DNA of 12,411 nucleotides. It comes from Spirochaetales bacterium. GTDB taxonomy: Bacteria > Spirochaetota > Spirochaetia > ARS1246. Positions 6,667 through 12,411 of this stretch are shown piece after piece. The notes under the pieces are model-generated. The model did not search any database and was not told the origin of the DNA. It saw only the letters and a list, made by a program, of their open reading frames with translations. The first letter of the stretch is position 1. Each line of letters begins with the position of its first letter. The stretch spans positions 1-12,411 of the forward strand of contig JAFGHN010000220.1 in assembly GCA_016930115.1 (NCBI GenBank). The letters run 5' to 3'. The position numbers and the translations under genes were made by a program.

Positions 6667-7926
6667 ATGAATGAGAGAGGAAAAATACGGGATTATCTCG
6701 CCTACGAGTTCACCGAGCCGATTCGTGATCCACTATGGAATCATATCTATCTGACACCCGGTTTGAAAGAGATAGCGGCAACACAGGCCTTCCAGAAACT
6801 GGCAGGCATAAAACAGCTCGGGCCGACTTATATGGTGTATCCGGGCGCGACGCACACCCGATTGAACCACTCCCTGGGGGTGTTTTCTCTCTCGCGCAGG
6901 GTGATTCAGGCGCTTGTCTCTTTCGATTCCGTCTGCACCCTTACAGCCGAAGGCGTCAGGTCTTTTCTCTGCGCGGCGATGCTCCACGACCTTGGACATT
7001 TCCCCTACGCCCATTCGCTCAAGGAACTCCCGCTTGCGTCTCATGAACGCCTGACCGCGTGGATTGTACGTGATGCTCCGCTTGCCGGTGTGATCAAGGA
7101 AGCAATGCATGCCGATCCGGAGGTAGTTGCCGCAATAGTCGACACCGGTGTGGATGCCGGCGGCTCGGCGGAGATTGCGATTTACCGGAAGATACTCTCC
7201 GGTGTTCTCGATCCCGATAAGCTCGATTACCTGTCACGGGACGCTTATTTCTGCGGCGTGCCCTACGGTGTGCAGGATATCGATTTCATCATCAGTAAGC
7301 TTCGCTACCACGAGCCCGAGGGGCTGGTATTGGACGAACAGGGGCTGCATGCCGTTGAAAACGTACTCTTCTCGAAATACCTGATGTACCGGTCCGTTTA
7401 CTGGCACAAAGCCGTAAGAATCGCCACGGCGATGATAAAAAAATCGATATTTCTTGGGATGCGCGACGGCATCATCGGACCTTCCGCTCTGTACGGTCTG
7501 GATGACAATGATTTCTTCTCAAAGTTCGGGTCAGACACCTACAAGTATTCCGGTCTCGTAAAAGCGGTTAACACAAGGCAACTCTACAAAACGGTCGCCG
7601 AGGCGCCCTTTGTAGCCGGCAACCCGTCGCATGAACGGCTTCTTGATCTCGATGCGAGGTCGGAGCTTGAGGGCGAAATCTGCGGGGAAATCAACACCGA
7701 TGCCACCGGCGTGATAATCGACATACCTGAAAAAATATCCTTTGAAGTGGAATTACAGATCGAGCGGGCTGGAGATCTTGTACCCTTTGTCAAAGCGGGG
7801 ACAGTCTTTTCGAAGGACGTCATCGGTGGATTTGCCGGAACGTTGCGGAAGATCCGGCTGATGGTGCACCCTGACCTTGCGGTAGAATCCCGGTCGTACG
7901 GAGACATATTCCGTTGGATCAACTGA
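6667..7926 (+). CDS. HD-superfamily phosphohydrolase (SAMHD1/dGTPase-like)
   Basis: This 419-residue soluble protein belongs to the HD-domain metal-dependent phosphohydrolases closest in motif layout to SAMHD1-type enzymes. The metal ligands are visible in order: H68 in THTRLNHSLGV, H107-D108 in LHDLGHFPYAHS (with H111 and H116), and D187 in LDPDKLDYLSRDA. This H...HD...D set is intact, so the enzyme should be active. Family members hydrolyse dNTPs or other phosphate esters; the substrate here is not determined. The N-terminal segment DPLWNHIYLTPGLKEIAAT is typical of the bacterial branch, and the C-terminal 120 residues are less conserved. The ATG at 6667 has no good ribosome site upstream, whereas GAGAGAGG occurs just inside the coding region. 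With the predicted transcription start this suggests a leaderless mRNA. The last 13 bases overlap the start of the tRNA thiolase gene, so the two are translationally coupled. Confidence 0.9.
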   Translation: MNERGKIRDYLAYEFTEPIRDPLWNHIYLTPGLKEIAATQAFQKLAGIKQLGPTYMVYPGATHTRLNHSLGVFSLSRRVIQALVSFDSVCTLTAEGVRSFLCAAMLHDLGHFPYAHSLKELPLASHERLTAWIVRDAPLAGVIKEAMHADPEVVAAIVDTGVDAGGSAEIAIYRKILSGVLDPDKLDYLSRDAYFCGVPYGVQDIDFIISKLRYHEPEGLVLDEQGLHAVENVLFSKYLMYRSVYWHKAVRIATAMIKKSIFLGMRDGIIGPSALYGLDDNDFFSKFGSDTYKYSGLVKAVNTRQLYKTVAEAPFVAGNPSHERLLDLDARSELEGEICGEINTDATGVIIDIPEKISFEVELQIERAGDLVPFVKAGTVFSKDVIGGFAGTLRKIRLMVHPDLAVESRSYGDIFRWIN

Positions 7927-8708
7927 AGTCTATACTGGACGGACGGATACCGCCGGGGCTGTTTCGCGTGGTGAAGAAGGTCGGCGCGGGGATCCACCGG
8001 TTTTCGATGATCACGCCGGATGAACCTGTCCTTGTCGGCGTTTCCGGCGGAAAGGATTCCGGTTTTCTATCACTTGCCCTGGCCATACGCATGAGATGGC
8101 TCCCGGAGGGAAACCCGCTTACGGCGGCTTTGATCGAATGGAAGGAGTACCCGCTGAGTGAACTGGACCGGGAAACACTCTCTCAGTATTTCGAGATCCT
8201 CGGCGTCCGGCTCGAAATACTCCGCGCGACCATGCAGCCGCCCTCCTTCAAGGGTAAGTTCGACTGCTACCTCTGTGCGAGAAACCGGAAACGGATTCTC
8301 TTTGATTTCGCCCGGAGCAACGGTATCACGACCGTCGCTCTCGGGCACAATATGGACGATTTCATCGAGACCACCCTCATCAATATGGCGATGCGCGGCC
8401 AATTTGCGACGATGATGCCGGTACAGGAGTTTTTCGGTGGAAAGCTGCGTATCGTGCGGCCCCTGTGCCTTGTAAAGGAACACACGATAGAAAGACTCTG
8501 CTCGGAGTTCCATATTCCGGTCTCTCAGATCGATTGCCCGCGCAGGCAGAAGAATGTTCGCTCTCAGTTCAAGCCGATAGTGAGACAACTCGTTCACCTG
8601 AACAAGCACGCCCGTGAGCATATCTTCAACTCCTGCATGAATATCTCGCGGGAGTATCTTCCGGTGGAACAGTCTCCGGACATCCGCAGTGTTACCCCCG
8701 ACACTTGA
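7914..8708 (+). CDS. ttcA: TtcA-family tRNA 2-thiocytidine synthetase (PP-loop ATPase)
   Basis: This 264-residue protein carries the PP-loop SGGKDS at residues 44-49, which adenylates the target base. A CxxC pair follows at C118/C121 (CYLCARNRKR), then GHNMDDFIETTLIN at 144-157 and a third cysteine C208 (IDCP). Three cysteines of this arrangement hold the 4Fe-4S cluster in TtcA, which thiolates cytidine 32 in the anticodon loop of some tRNAs. It is shorter than the E. coli enzyme (about 310 residues as I recall), and close paralogues of the TtcA/TtuA superfamily remain possible, so the exact target base is inferred. The start is TTG at 7914, inside the end of the HD gene, with GGAG 10 bases upstream (7900-7903). 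The next plausible in-frame starts would cut into conserved sequence. It is cotranscribed with the HD hydrolase by a 13-base overlap. Confidence 0.82.
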   Translation: MDQLKSILDGRIPPGLFRVVKKVGAGIHRFSMITPDEPVLVGVSGGKDSGFLSLALAIRMRWLPEGNPLTAALIEWKEYPLSELDRETLSQYFEILGVRLEILRATMQPPSFKGKFDCYLCARNRKRILFDFARSNGITTVALGHNMDDFIETTLINMAMRGQFATMMPVQEFFGGKLRIVRPLCLVKEHTIERLCSEFHIPVSQIDCPRRQKNVRSQFKPIVRQLVHLNKHAREHIFNSCMNISREYLPVEQSPDIRSVTPDT

Positions 8709-8730
8709 ACAATGAATGTAAATTGGCTTA

Positions 8731-8760
8731 GATTGCAGACAGGCCCGGAAGCGGGCAATC
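8731..8760 (+). repeat. Mutually exclusive hairpins before the small acidic gene
   Basis: In the 70-base gap after the thiolase gene, GCCCG (8743-8747) can pair with CGGGC (8752-8756) around a GAAG loop. Alternatively GATTGC (8731-8736) can pair with GCAATC (8755-8760). The two share bases 8755-8756 and cannot form together. There is no T run, so I do not call a terminator. The region may be an mRNA leader or processing site for the next gene, or nothing. No convincing promoter was found in this gap. Confidence 0.35.
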
Positions 8761-8778
8761 ACGAAAGGCGGGAGGGAG

Positions 8779-9225
8779 ATGAAATACTCGAAGCTGATGA
8801 AAGAGCGGATCCGCCGGGTGCGTATCCTGTTCAAGGAACTCGGCTACGATCTGGTTGAAGGCGAGAAAAGCGAGGAGACGTTTTCCGCGGCTTTTGAAAA
8901 CGAGGACGGTTTCCAGGGCGGATTCTTCATAGACAGCGACAACCGATTTCTGGAGTTCGCATTTACATTCACTTTTTCTGAAGAACTCGGCCTCTACATC
9001 CAGGAAAAACTCGAGGAGATGCTACGAATCTGTTACGAGTTCGGCTGCTATATGAACCTTCAAAAGACAGAAGACGAGATCGAGTTTTCACTTTACTCAA
9101 AACTGTACTACAGCGGCCTCAACTACTACGTCCTCAAGGAGACGCTCCGTGATTTTCAAGGTTGCATAGAGTCGTTAAAAACCCTCGTAGATATCACCGC
9201 AGATGAACGAGAAGACGGGGATTAG
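8779..9225 (+). CDS. Small acidic protein of unknown function
   Basis: A 148-residue soluble protein I do not recognise. It begins with a basic helix (KLMKERIRRVRILFKEL) and continues through alternating strand and helix segments rich in Phe, Tyr and Glu. The tail is acidic (ADEREDGD). The alpha-beta-beta-beta-alpha-beta pattern is faintly like YbjN/secretion-chaperone folds, a low-confidence structural guess. The ATG is preceded by a purine-rich ribosome site (AAAGGCGGGAGGGAG, ending directly before the start). It follows the thiolase gene by 70 bases on the same strand and may be the third gene of that transcript. Codon use and base composition match the neighbours, and the reading frame is free of stops over its length, so it is likely real. 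Confidence 0.75.
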   Translation: MKYSKLMKERIRRVRILFKELGYDLVEGEKSEETFSAAFENEDGFQGGFFIDSDNRFLEFAFTFTFSEELGLYIQEKLEEMLRICYEFGCYMNLQKTEDEIEFSLYSKLYYSGLNYYVLKETLRDFQGCIESLKTLVDITADEREDGD

Positions 9226-9228
9226 GTT

Positions 9229-9249
9229 GCCCGCGGAATCCCGCCGGGC
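9229..9249. terminator. GC-rich hairpin between convergent genes, probable bidirectional terminator
   Basis: GCCCGCGG (9229-9236) pairs with CCG-C-CGGGC (9241-9249) around an AATC loop, giving eight G-C pairs with one bulged C. It lies 3 bases after the TAG of the small acidic gene and 12 bases before the end of the DUF503 gene on the other strand, as expected for a shared terminator. Neither side has a good T run, so efficiency is uncertain. Confidence 0.6.
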
Positions 9250-9261
9250 ATATCGCCGGCC

Positions 9262-9549
9262 TCAATAATACTCGGACATGATACTGTAATCGTGCAGCCG
9301 TCCGACTGCCTGCTGTTCGACGAAATCAACCGCCTTTTCAAGCACCGACTCGCCGTAGGAACGCGAATTGGATACCAGCGCCGCACCGAGCTGTGCGTAG
9401 GTGATCGAGTTCTGCAGATCCACTTCAGACACGCTCAGCTTGTACTTTTTTATCAGCCTGTCCTTGAGAGACCGGATGACTCTCCGCTTGTCCTTCAGCG
9501 AATATGATTCGGGGATTTCTATAATGAATTTGAGCATCGAGACAACCAT
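9262..9549 (-). CDS. DUF503 / YlxP-family protein
   Basis: A 95-residue protein with the family hallmarks: the N-terminal strand LKFIIEIPES, then SLKDKRRVIRSLKDRL, then LSVSEVDLQ and an alanine-rich strand (TYAQLGAALVS). DUF503 proteins are small ferredoxin-like folds. In many bacteria they sit beside translation genes such as nusA-infB-rbfA, and a role in ribosome or RNA metabolism is suspected but not settled. Here the gene is last in an operon behind the voltage-sensor protein, an unusual setting. The ATG at 9549 is chosen because AAGGA lies 10 bases upstream. That site overlaps the TAA stop of the preceding gene, which favours translational coupling. An ATG four codons further in is the alternative. 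Confidence 0.9.
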   Translation of the reverse strand: MVVSMLKFIIEIPESYSLKDKRRVIRSLKDRLIKKYKLSVSEVDLQNSITYAQLGAALVSNSRSYGESVLEKAVDFVEQQAVGRLHDYSIMSEYY

Positions 9550-9562
9550 AAGAGATCGGTCC

Positions 9563-10690
9563 TTACTCGCCGTCGAGAAGGCCTTTCACGTCGTCAAAGT
9601 CAAGCAGTGACGAACGGGCCTCTGTGGTGCCCCTGCTTCTGTCTTTCATCGGCAAGAAGACCCTGTTATACGCGTCCGCAAGGCGGTAGACATCGTCATC
9701 TTCGTACCTCCCGGGTATCCTGACTTCCAGATTGTACGAATCGTCCTCTATCCCCTTCCTCATGACCTGAATAGGGTCCGTGACCGTGAGGGCAAAATGT
9801 GGACTGTAATAGATGAGCAGAAAGAGAACAAACACGACGATAATCACAAAAAATATGAGGTTATCCTTGGATTGAATTGCACCAAGGGTGCGCATATCGA
9901 AGAAAAAATCGTACCCCTCCCGGGGAATATACTGGTAATCCGACGGTCCGAAAAGTTCTGTGTAGTATCTGTTATCAAACCGAGAAAAGAGCGTTGTGCC
10001 GTCTCTCTTTACAAGCAGGAGGTCGCTGGAATCTGTCATTTCTGCAAGCCAATTCCTCGCTTCCCGAGATTCCGCGGGCATCTCGGAAACGATACGTTCC
10101 ACCGTTTGGCTGTGCCTGTCTGCTATAACCTGGTCAACGCTCGGAAGGCCGAGCATGCTCACAACCAGAGACCCGCCGAAGAGCAACATGACAAAAAGGC
10201 TCACCGTCATGGCGGTGATTTTGGCCACGTGCCGCTGCGCCATTATCGAGTTGGTGTATTTTATCTGCTTGAACAGCTTGAGGACTCTCAAGAGTCTCAA
10301 TATCCGGGCTATCCTCACCGCCTTTACCACTTTGAGGACGTTGAGCATACCGCCCAAGGCGAAGACCGCAGCGCCGCCCGTCAGGAGCGCAAGGACCGCC
10401 GGGCCGGAGCTCAGCAGCAACAGCGGGATAGACGCTAAAAGATCGACCCATCCCCTTTCCGCAAAGAAATACCTCGCGCTCCTGCCGTTGTACACCGAAG
10501 TGTACAGCCGGGCAAGAAACTCACCGGTAAAAAAAAGATCGAAGAAAAAACCCGTGAAAAGCAGTATCTTGCGGATATTCCAGGACCACCCGATAAGAAC
10601 AGCGAAGTCCTCAAGGAAGGTTTGTGCAAGAACGAGGAGAATCGCCGCTATTACAATAGATTCCAGTACCGATTTCGTACGGTTTCTCAT
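9563..10690 (-). CDS. Voltage-sensor domain membrane protein with extracytoplasmic sensor-like loop and HAMP domain, no channel pore
   Basis: This 375-residue inner-membrane protein begins like a voltage-gated cation channel: S1 (about 8-30), S2 (42-63, with D51 and E57), S3 (80-95, with D83) and S4 (118-145). S4 has Lys/Arg at 123, 126, 129, 132, 135, 138, 141 and 144, eight basic residues spaced by three. An S5-like helix (155-180) follows. The expected pore loop with a TxGYG filter is absent. In its place residues 181-276 form a hydrophilic extracytoplasmic segment with a LLLVKRDGTTLFS stretch that recalls Cache/PAS-type sensors. The last helix (277-297) runs into a HAMP-like linker (304-350: DPIQVM, then DDVYRLADAYNRV), with no kinase, cyclase or methyl-accepting domain after it. 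It is probably a signalling protein that passes a membrane-potential or ligand signal through HAMP to a partner. The start has AGGAAAA overlapping the upstream TAG. It is the middle gene of its operon. Confidence 0.85.
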   Translation of the reverse strand: MRNRTKSVLESIVIAAILLVLAQTFLEDFAVLIGWSWNIRKILLFTGFFFDLFFTGEFLARLYTSVYNGRSARYFFAERGWVDLLASIPLLLLSSGPAVLALLTGGAAVFALGGMLNVLKVVKAVRIARILRLLRVLKLFKQIKYTNSIMAQRHVAKITAMTVSLFVMLLFGGSLVVSMLGLPSVDQVIADRHSQTVERIVSEMPAESREARNWLAEMTDSSDLLLVKRDGTTLFSRFDNRYYTELFGPSDYQYIPREGYDFFFDMRTLGAIQSKDNLIFFVIIVVFVLFLLIYYSPHFALTVTDPIQVMRKGIEDDSYNLEVRIPGRYEDDDVYRLADAYNRVFLPMKDRSRGTTEARSSLLDFDDVKGLLDGE

Positions 10691-10700
10691 AATTGTTTTC

Positions 10701-11630
10701 CTACCAGCCGTTTTCCGCCGCTATTTTATAGAACTCATCGAGCAATTTGACATCGTATCCGTAAAATTTGTAGTTGCGGCGTGCTACATTAAGCCAGCTT
10801 TTTTCCGCAGTATCCGCGCCTCGGTCGATTTCCATGTTGGGCCGGTAATTCTTGCATAGGCCGGACAAAACCGCCGCTATCCGGGATGTCGCATCCATTG
10901 AGCGGTGTTCCTGAAAAGAGCCGTTGGCGAATAAACCGCTCCGGATGACCTGCTCAGGTAAGAACGCCAGCTTTTCCTTGATCACTGCTACCGCTTTCTC
11001 GATAAACTGGAGTTGGAGGGTGCCGTTCCCGCCCGTACCGGATGACTGACGATTTGGCGCCGTGAGCAGTAGTATCGCCGGTTTCAGGAACAGAGAGACC
11101 GCAATGTAGTTCTTGATGTGCTCCTTCCCCATTTTCAGCCGCTGCACTTTTGTAAGCTCGAAGTGGACGTATTCGTTCCTGTCGAAAGCCTCGTCGATGT
11201 AACGATCCACAAAATGGAACTTTGCGGCGTTGTATGCCCCTGAGAGTTCACGCCTCGCCTCACGGTGTTCATGTATCGAGGCGACAAAACTGTAAAATTT
11301 CTCTTTCACTTTGTCCTGTGAAAGCGCCTGTTCCCGCAAAAACTGAATGAAGGAAAAATCAAGCCCGTCGCGGATCAATCCTTCGATTTCGGGCATCAGT
11401 TGATTATCTACCTCGTTGTGCAGGGCTTGCGTGAGAAGTCCCGAGATCTGCTCCCAGTTCATACCCGGGAAAAACGAAGCGGAAGAAAGCGTGGCATGGA
11501 GTTGCCTGGAGTTCACGAAAAGGAATTGCAGGATCTGCTCCTCACGAAGAAGTGGTGTAAGATTCTTCAATGAAGGGTTCTGGAGAAGCCGTTTTACGAA
11601 CAGAGACGCTTTGTCTTGATCAGCATTCAT
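10701..11630 (-). CDS. Conserved-looking helical protein of unknown function
   Basis: A 309-residue protein without signal peptide or membrane helix, predicted to be mostly helical and cytoplasmic. I do not recognise it. Features: an amphipathic N-terminal third, a helix-rich centre (KVEKEKFYSF-like and REARRELSGAYNAAKF segments), a Ser/Gly-rich loop near residues 194-203 (RQSSGTGGNG), and a C-terminal aromatic motif (RRNYKFYGYDVKLLDEFY). It is the first gene of the operon with the voltage-sensor/HAMP protein, whose ATG begins 10 bases after its TAG. That makes it a candidate cytoplasmic partner of that protein. The ATG at 11630 has only GAGAA as a ribosome site, and the predicted promoter gives a leader of about 10 bases. 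There is no sign of truncation. Confidence 0.8.
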   Translation of the reverse strand: MNADQDKASLFVKRLLQNPSLKNLTPLLREEQILQFLFVNSRQLHATLSSASFFPGMNWEQISGLLTQALHNEVDNQLMPEIEGLIRDGLDFSFIQFLREQALSQDKVKEKFYSFVASIHEHREARRELSGAYNAAKFHFVDRYIDEAFDRNEYVHFELTKVQRLKMGKEHIKNYIAVSLFLKPAILLLTAPNRQSSGTGGNGTLQLQFIEKAVAVIKEKLAFLPEQVIRSGLFANGSFQEHRSMDATSRIAAVLSGLCKNYRPNMEIDRGADTAEKSWLNVARRNYKFYGYDVKLLDEFYKIAAENGW

Positions 11631-11647
11631 TTTCTCAGAATTTCGGC

Positions 11648-11675
11648 ATTATCCGCGATTTACATGAACCGGCAA
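11648..11675 (-). promoter_or_regulatory. Probable promoter of the operon with the voltage-sensor gene
   Basis: On the minus strand TTGCCG (11670-11675, 4 of 6) lies 16 bases before GATAAT (11648-11653, 5 of 6). The predicted start near 11641 leaves a leader of about 10 bases to the ATG at 11630. It overlaps the plus-strand promoter for the exported protein, so the two may compete for polymerase. Confidence 0.45.
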
Positions 11676-11687
11676 ATTTAAAATAAT
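11659..11687 (+). promoter_or_regulatory. Probable promoter of the exported-protein gene
   Basis: TTTACA (11659-11664, 5 of 6) lies exactly 17 bases before AATAAT (11682-11687, 5 of 6). Transcription starting near 11694 would give a leader of about 26 bases that contains the AGGAAAAGG ribosome site. It overlaps the divergent minus-strand promoter at 11648-11675. Confidence 0.6.
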
Positions 11688-11719
11688 GCCGATGTTAGGA
11701 AAAGGCGGTAACAACAGGA

Positions 11720-12411
11720 TTGAGACGGCAACAAAAGGCAAAAATCTTGGCGGCTCTATCACTGTTGGCCTTGGCTCCCGCGGTTATCTTGAGCGGCCAG
11801 TACCTCACGGACGAAGAGGAGGCGCCGGAGGCGCTGCTCGATGTCCAATTGGGAAGTGCAGAAGTGGAACTTTTCGTCGACGGGTCATGGGAAGCGACCG
11901 TCGGCGGCTCGGTGGGATTCGGCTTTCGCAGAGATACGTCCCCCTTCATCGCGCGGTATCCCGGTATGTTCCAGGGCCGGCCTTTCAGCCAGGAACCGGA
12001 CCTCCTCCTGTCGCTCTGGATCGAACAGCGCTACTTCTTTGAAACTTCGATCCTGGCGGGGTACGATCTGAACTCGCTCCGGCTCGGCTACGTGAATCCG
12101 GAGGACGGTTTCTTGAGACAGGTGATTCTCGGCACGCCTGCTCCGCCGGTACACTCATACGGCGACATGCTTTTCTCCGAGGGCGGCAAAGGCTCCTTTG
12201 GTATCAGCGTAGAGACGGCAACCGAGTCAAGCCGCCATGACGCGGTTCTTCGCATTGAGGATTTCGGTCTCAAATCCAAACGGTATATCGGCTCGAAGGA
12301 AGTTGTGGAAACGGCGATTGCCCTCGACGGCTACATCCGTGGAAGGTTTTTCGTGCTTCCCGATGATGACGTCGATTTTATCGAGGTATACGTTGAGAGA
12401 GAGCCGGATAC
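11720..12411 (+). CDS. Exported protein of unknown function, N-terminal part (3' truncated), TTG start
   Basis: This frame is open from TTG at 11720 to the window end (230 codons and two bases) with no stop. An in-frame TAG at 11696 means no start can lie further upstream. The first 27 residues form a signal peptide: a basic start (RRQQKAK) and a hydrophobic core (ILAALSLLALAPAVILSG). No lipobox Cys is present, so it is a periplasmic, outer-membrane or surface protein, not a lipoprotein. The mature part is acidic and strand-rich (segments such as VELFVDGSWEATVGG, then SLWIEQRYFFETSILAGYDL and LRLGYVNPEDGFLRQVILG), suggesting a beta-rich, possibly barrel- or surface-associated protein. Ribosome site AGGAAAAGG at 11697-11705 has longish spacing. 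Other-frame readings here start with ATG at 11686 or 11692 but lack a signal peptide and end early. I do not recognise the family. Confidence 0.82.
   Translation, partial: MRRQQKAKILAALSLLALAPAVILSGQYLTDEEEAPEALLDVQLGSAEVELFVDGSWEATVGGSVGFGFRRDTSPFIARYPGMFQGRPFSQEPDLLLSLWIEQRYFFETSILAGYDLNSLRLGYVNPEDGFLRQVILGTPAPPVHSYGDMLFSEGGKGSFGISVETATESSRHDAVLRIEDFGLKSKRYIGSKEVVETAIALDGYIRGRFFVLPDDDVDFIEVYVEREPD

Noticed and set aside
8743..8756. Intrinsic terminator after the tRNA thiolase gene
   Set aside because: The stem has only 5 pairs and no T run follows; the next gene is on the same strand with a ribosome site close by.
8070..8834. A 254-codon minus-strand open frame opposite the tRNA thiolase gene
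   Set aside because: It has no recognisable motif and mirrors the PP-loop and CxxC coding sequence on the other strand, so it is a shadow frame.
9563..10690. A conventional potassium or sodium channel
   Set aside because: No TxGYG or other selectivity-filter sequence lies between the last two helices; a long hydrophilic domain occupies that place and a HAMP-like linker follows.
9996..10859. A 287-codon plus-strand open frame opposite the voltage-sensor gene
   Set aside because: It crosses the junction of two well-supported minus-strand genes and has a composition typical of antisense translation, with no motif.
11686..12042. An ATG-starting 118-codon plus-strand frame at the right end
   Set aside because: It overlaps the signal-peptide frame that starts at TTG 11720, is Gly/Arg-rich without a motif, and ends early while the other frame stays open to the edge.
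1..12411. CRISPR arrays, insertion sequences, prophage or toxin-antitoxin genes
   Set aside because: I found no regularly spaced repeats, transposase or integrase motifs, terminal inverted repeats or typical small toxin-antitoxin pairs in either strand.

Overview
The window looks like a chromosomal segment of a free-living or anaerobic spirochaete. This rests on overall feel, not on a search: it carries a PilZ protein with a central domain resembling spirochaetal proteins of unknown function, a large TPR scaffold, an oxygen-sensitive sulfatase maturase and a corrinoid carrier protein, and DNA of moderate, slightly GC-rich composition. I see no phage, transposon, CRISPR array or other mobile element. 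Genes are densely packed and no gene-free stretch exceeds 300 bases.

Layout. (1) Bases 1-743 (+) are the C-terminal part of an anaerobic sulfatase-maturase-type radical SAM enzyme with a SPASM domain and a SEC-C tail. It meets, tail to tail with a 5-base gap, a corrinoid-binding methyltransferase subunit (749-1384, -). (2) A tRNA with anticodon CAU, most likely elongator tRNA-Met (1447-1519, -), has a near-consensus promoter whose spacer contains a perfect 12-base palindrome. (3) A three-gene minus-strand operon runs lipoprotein (5892-6581), then PilZ protein (4600-5859), then a 990-residue TPR protein with a degenerate NTPase-like region (1604-4576). (4) Divergent from it on the plus strand is an HD-domain phosphohydrolase (6667-7926). 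It overlaps by 13 bases a TtcA-type tRNA thiolase that starts with TTG (7914-8708), and a small acidic protein of unknown function follows (8779-9225). (5) A second three-gene minus-strand operon runs unknown protein (10701-11630), then a voltage-sensor plus HAMP membrane protein (9563-10690), then a DUF503/YlxP-type protein (9262-9549). A GC-rich hairpin at 9229-9249 separates it from group 4. (6) From 11720 to the window end runs the start of a plus-strand exported protein with a signal peptide and a TTG start. It is cut by the window edge.

Most striking parts. The 375-residue membrane protein has a textbook voltage-sensing S4 helix (a basic residue at every third position, eight in a row) and an S5/S6-like pair. 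Where a potassium-channel pore loop should be, it has a roughly 95-residue extracytoplasmic sensor-like domain, and a HAMP domain follows the last helix. It could be a voltage- or ligand-responsive signalling protein, not a conventional channel. The PilZ protein appears to have its two c-di-GMP-binding motifs separated by a GAF-like insertion of about 200 residues. The TPR protein it is cotranscribed with looks like a cyclase/STAND-ATPase/TPR architecture whose Walker A lysine and Ser/Thr are gone. That operon therefore reads as a c-di-GMP-linked signalling or envelope module built partly from catalytically dead domains. All functional statements are inferences from motifs; no database search was possible.
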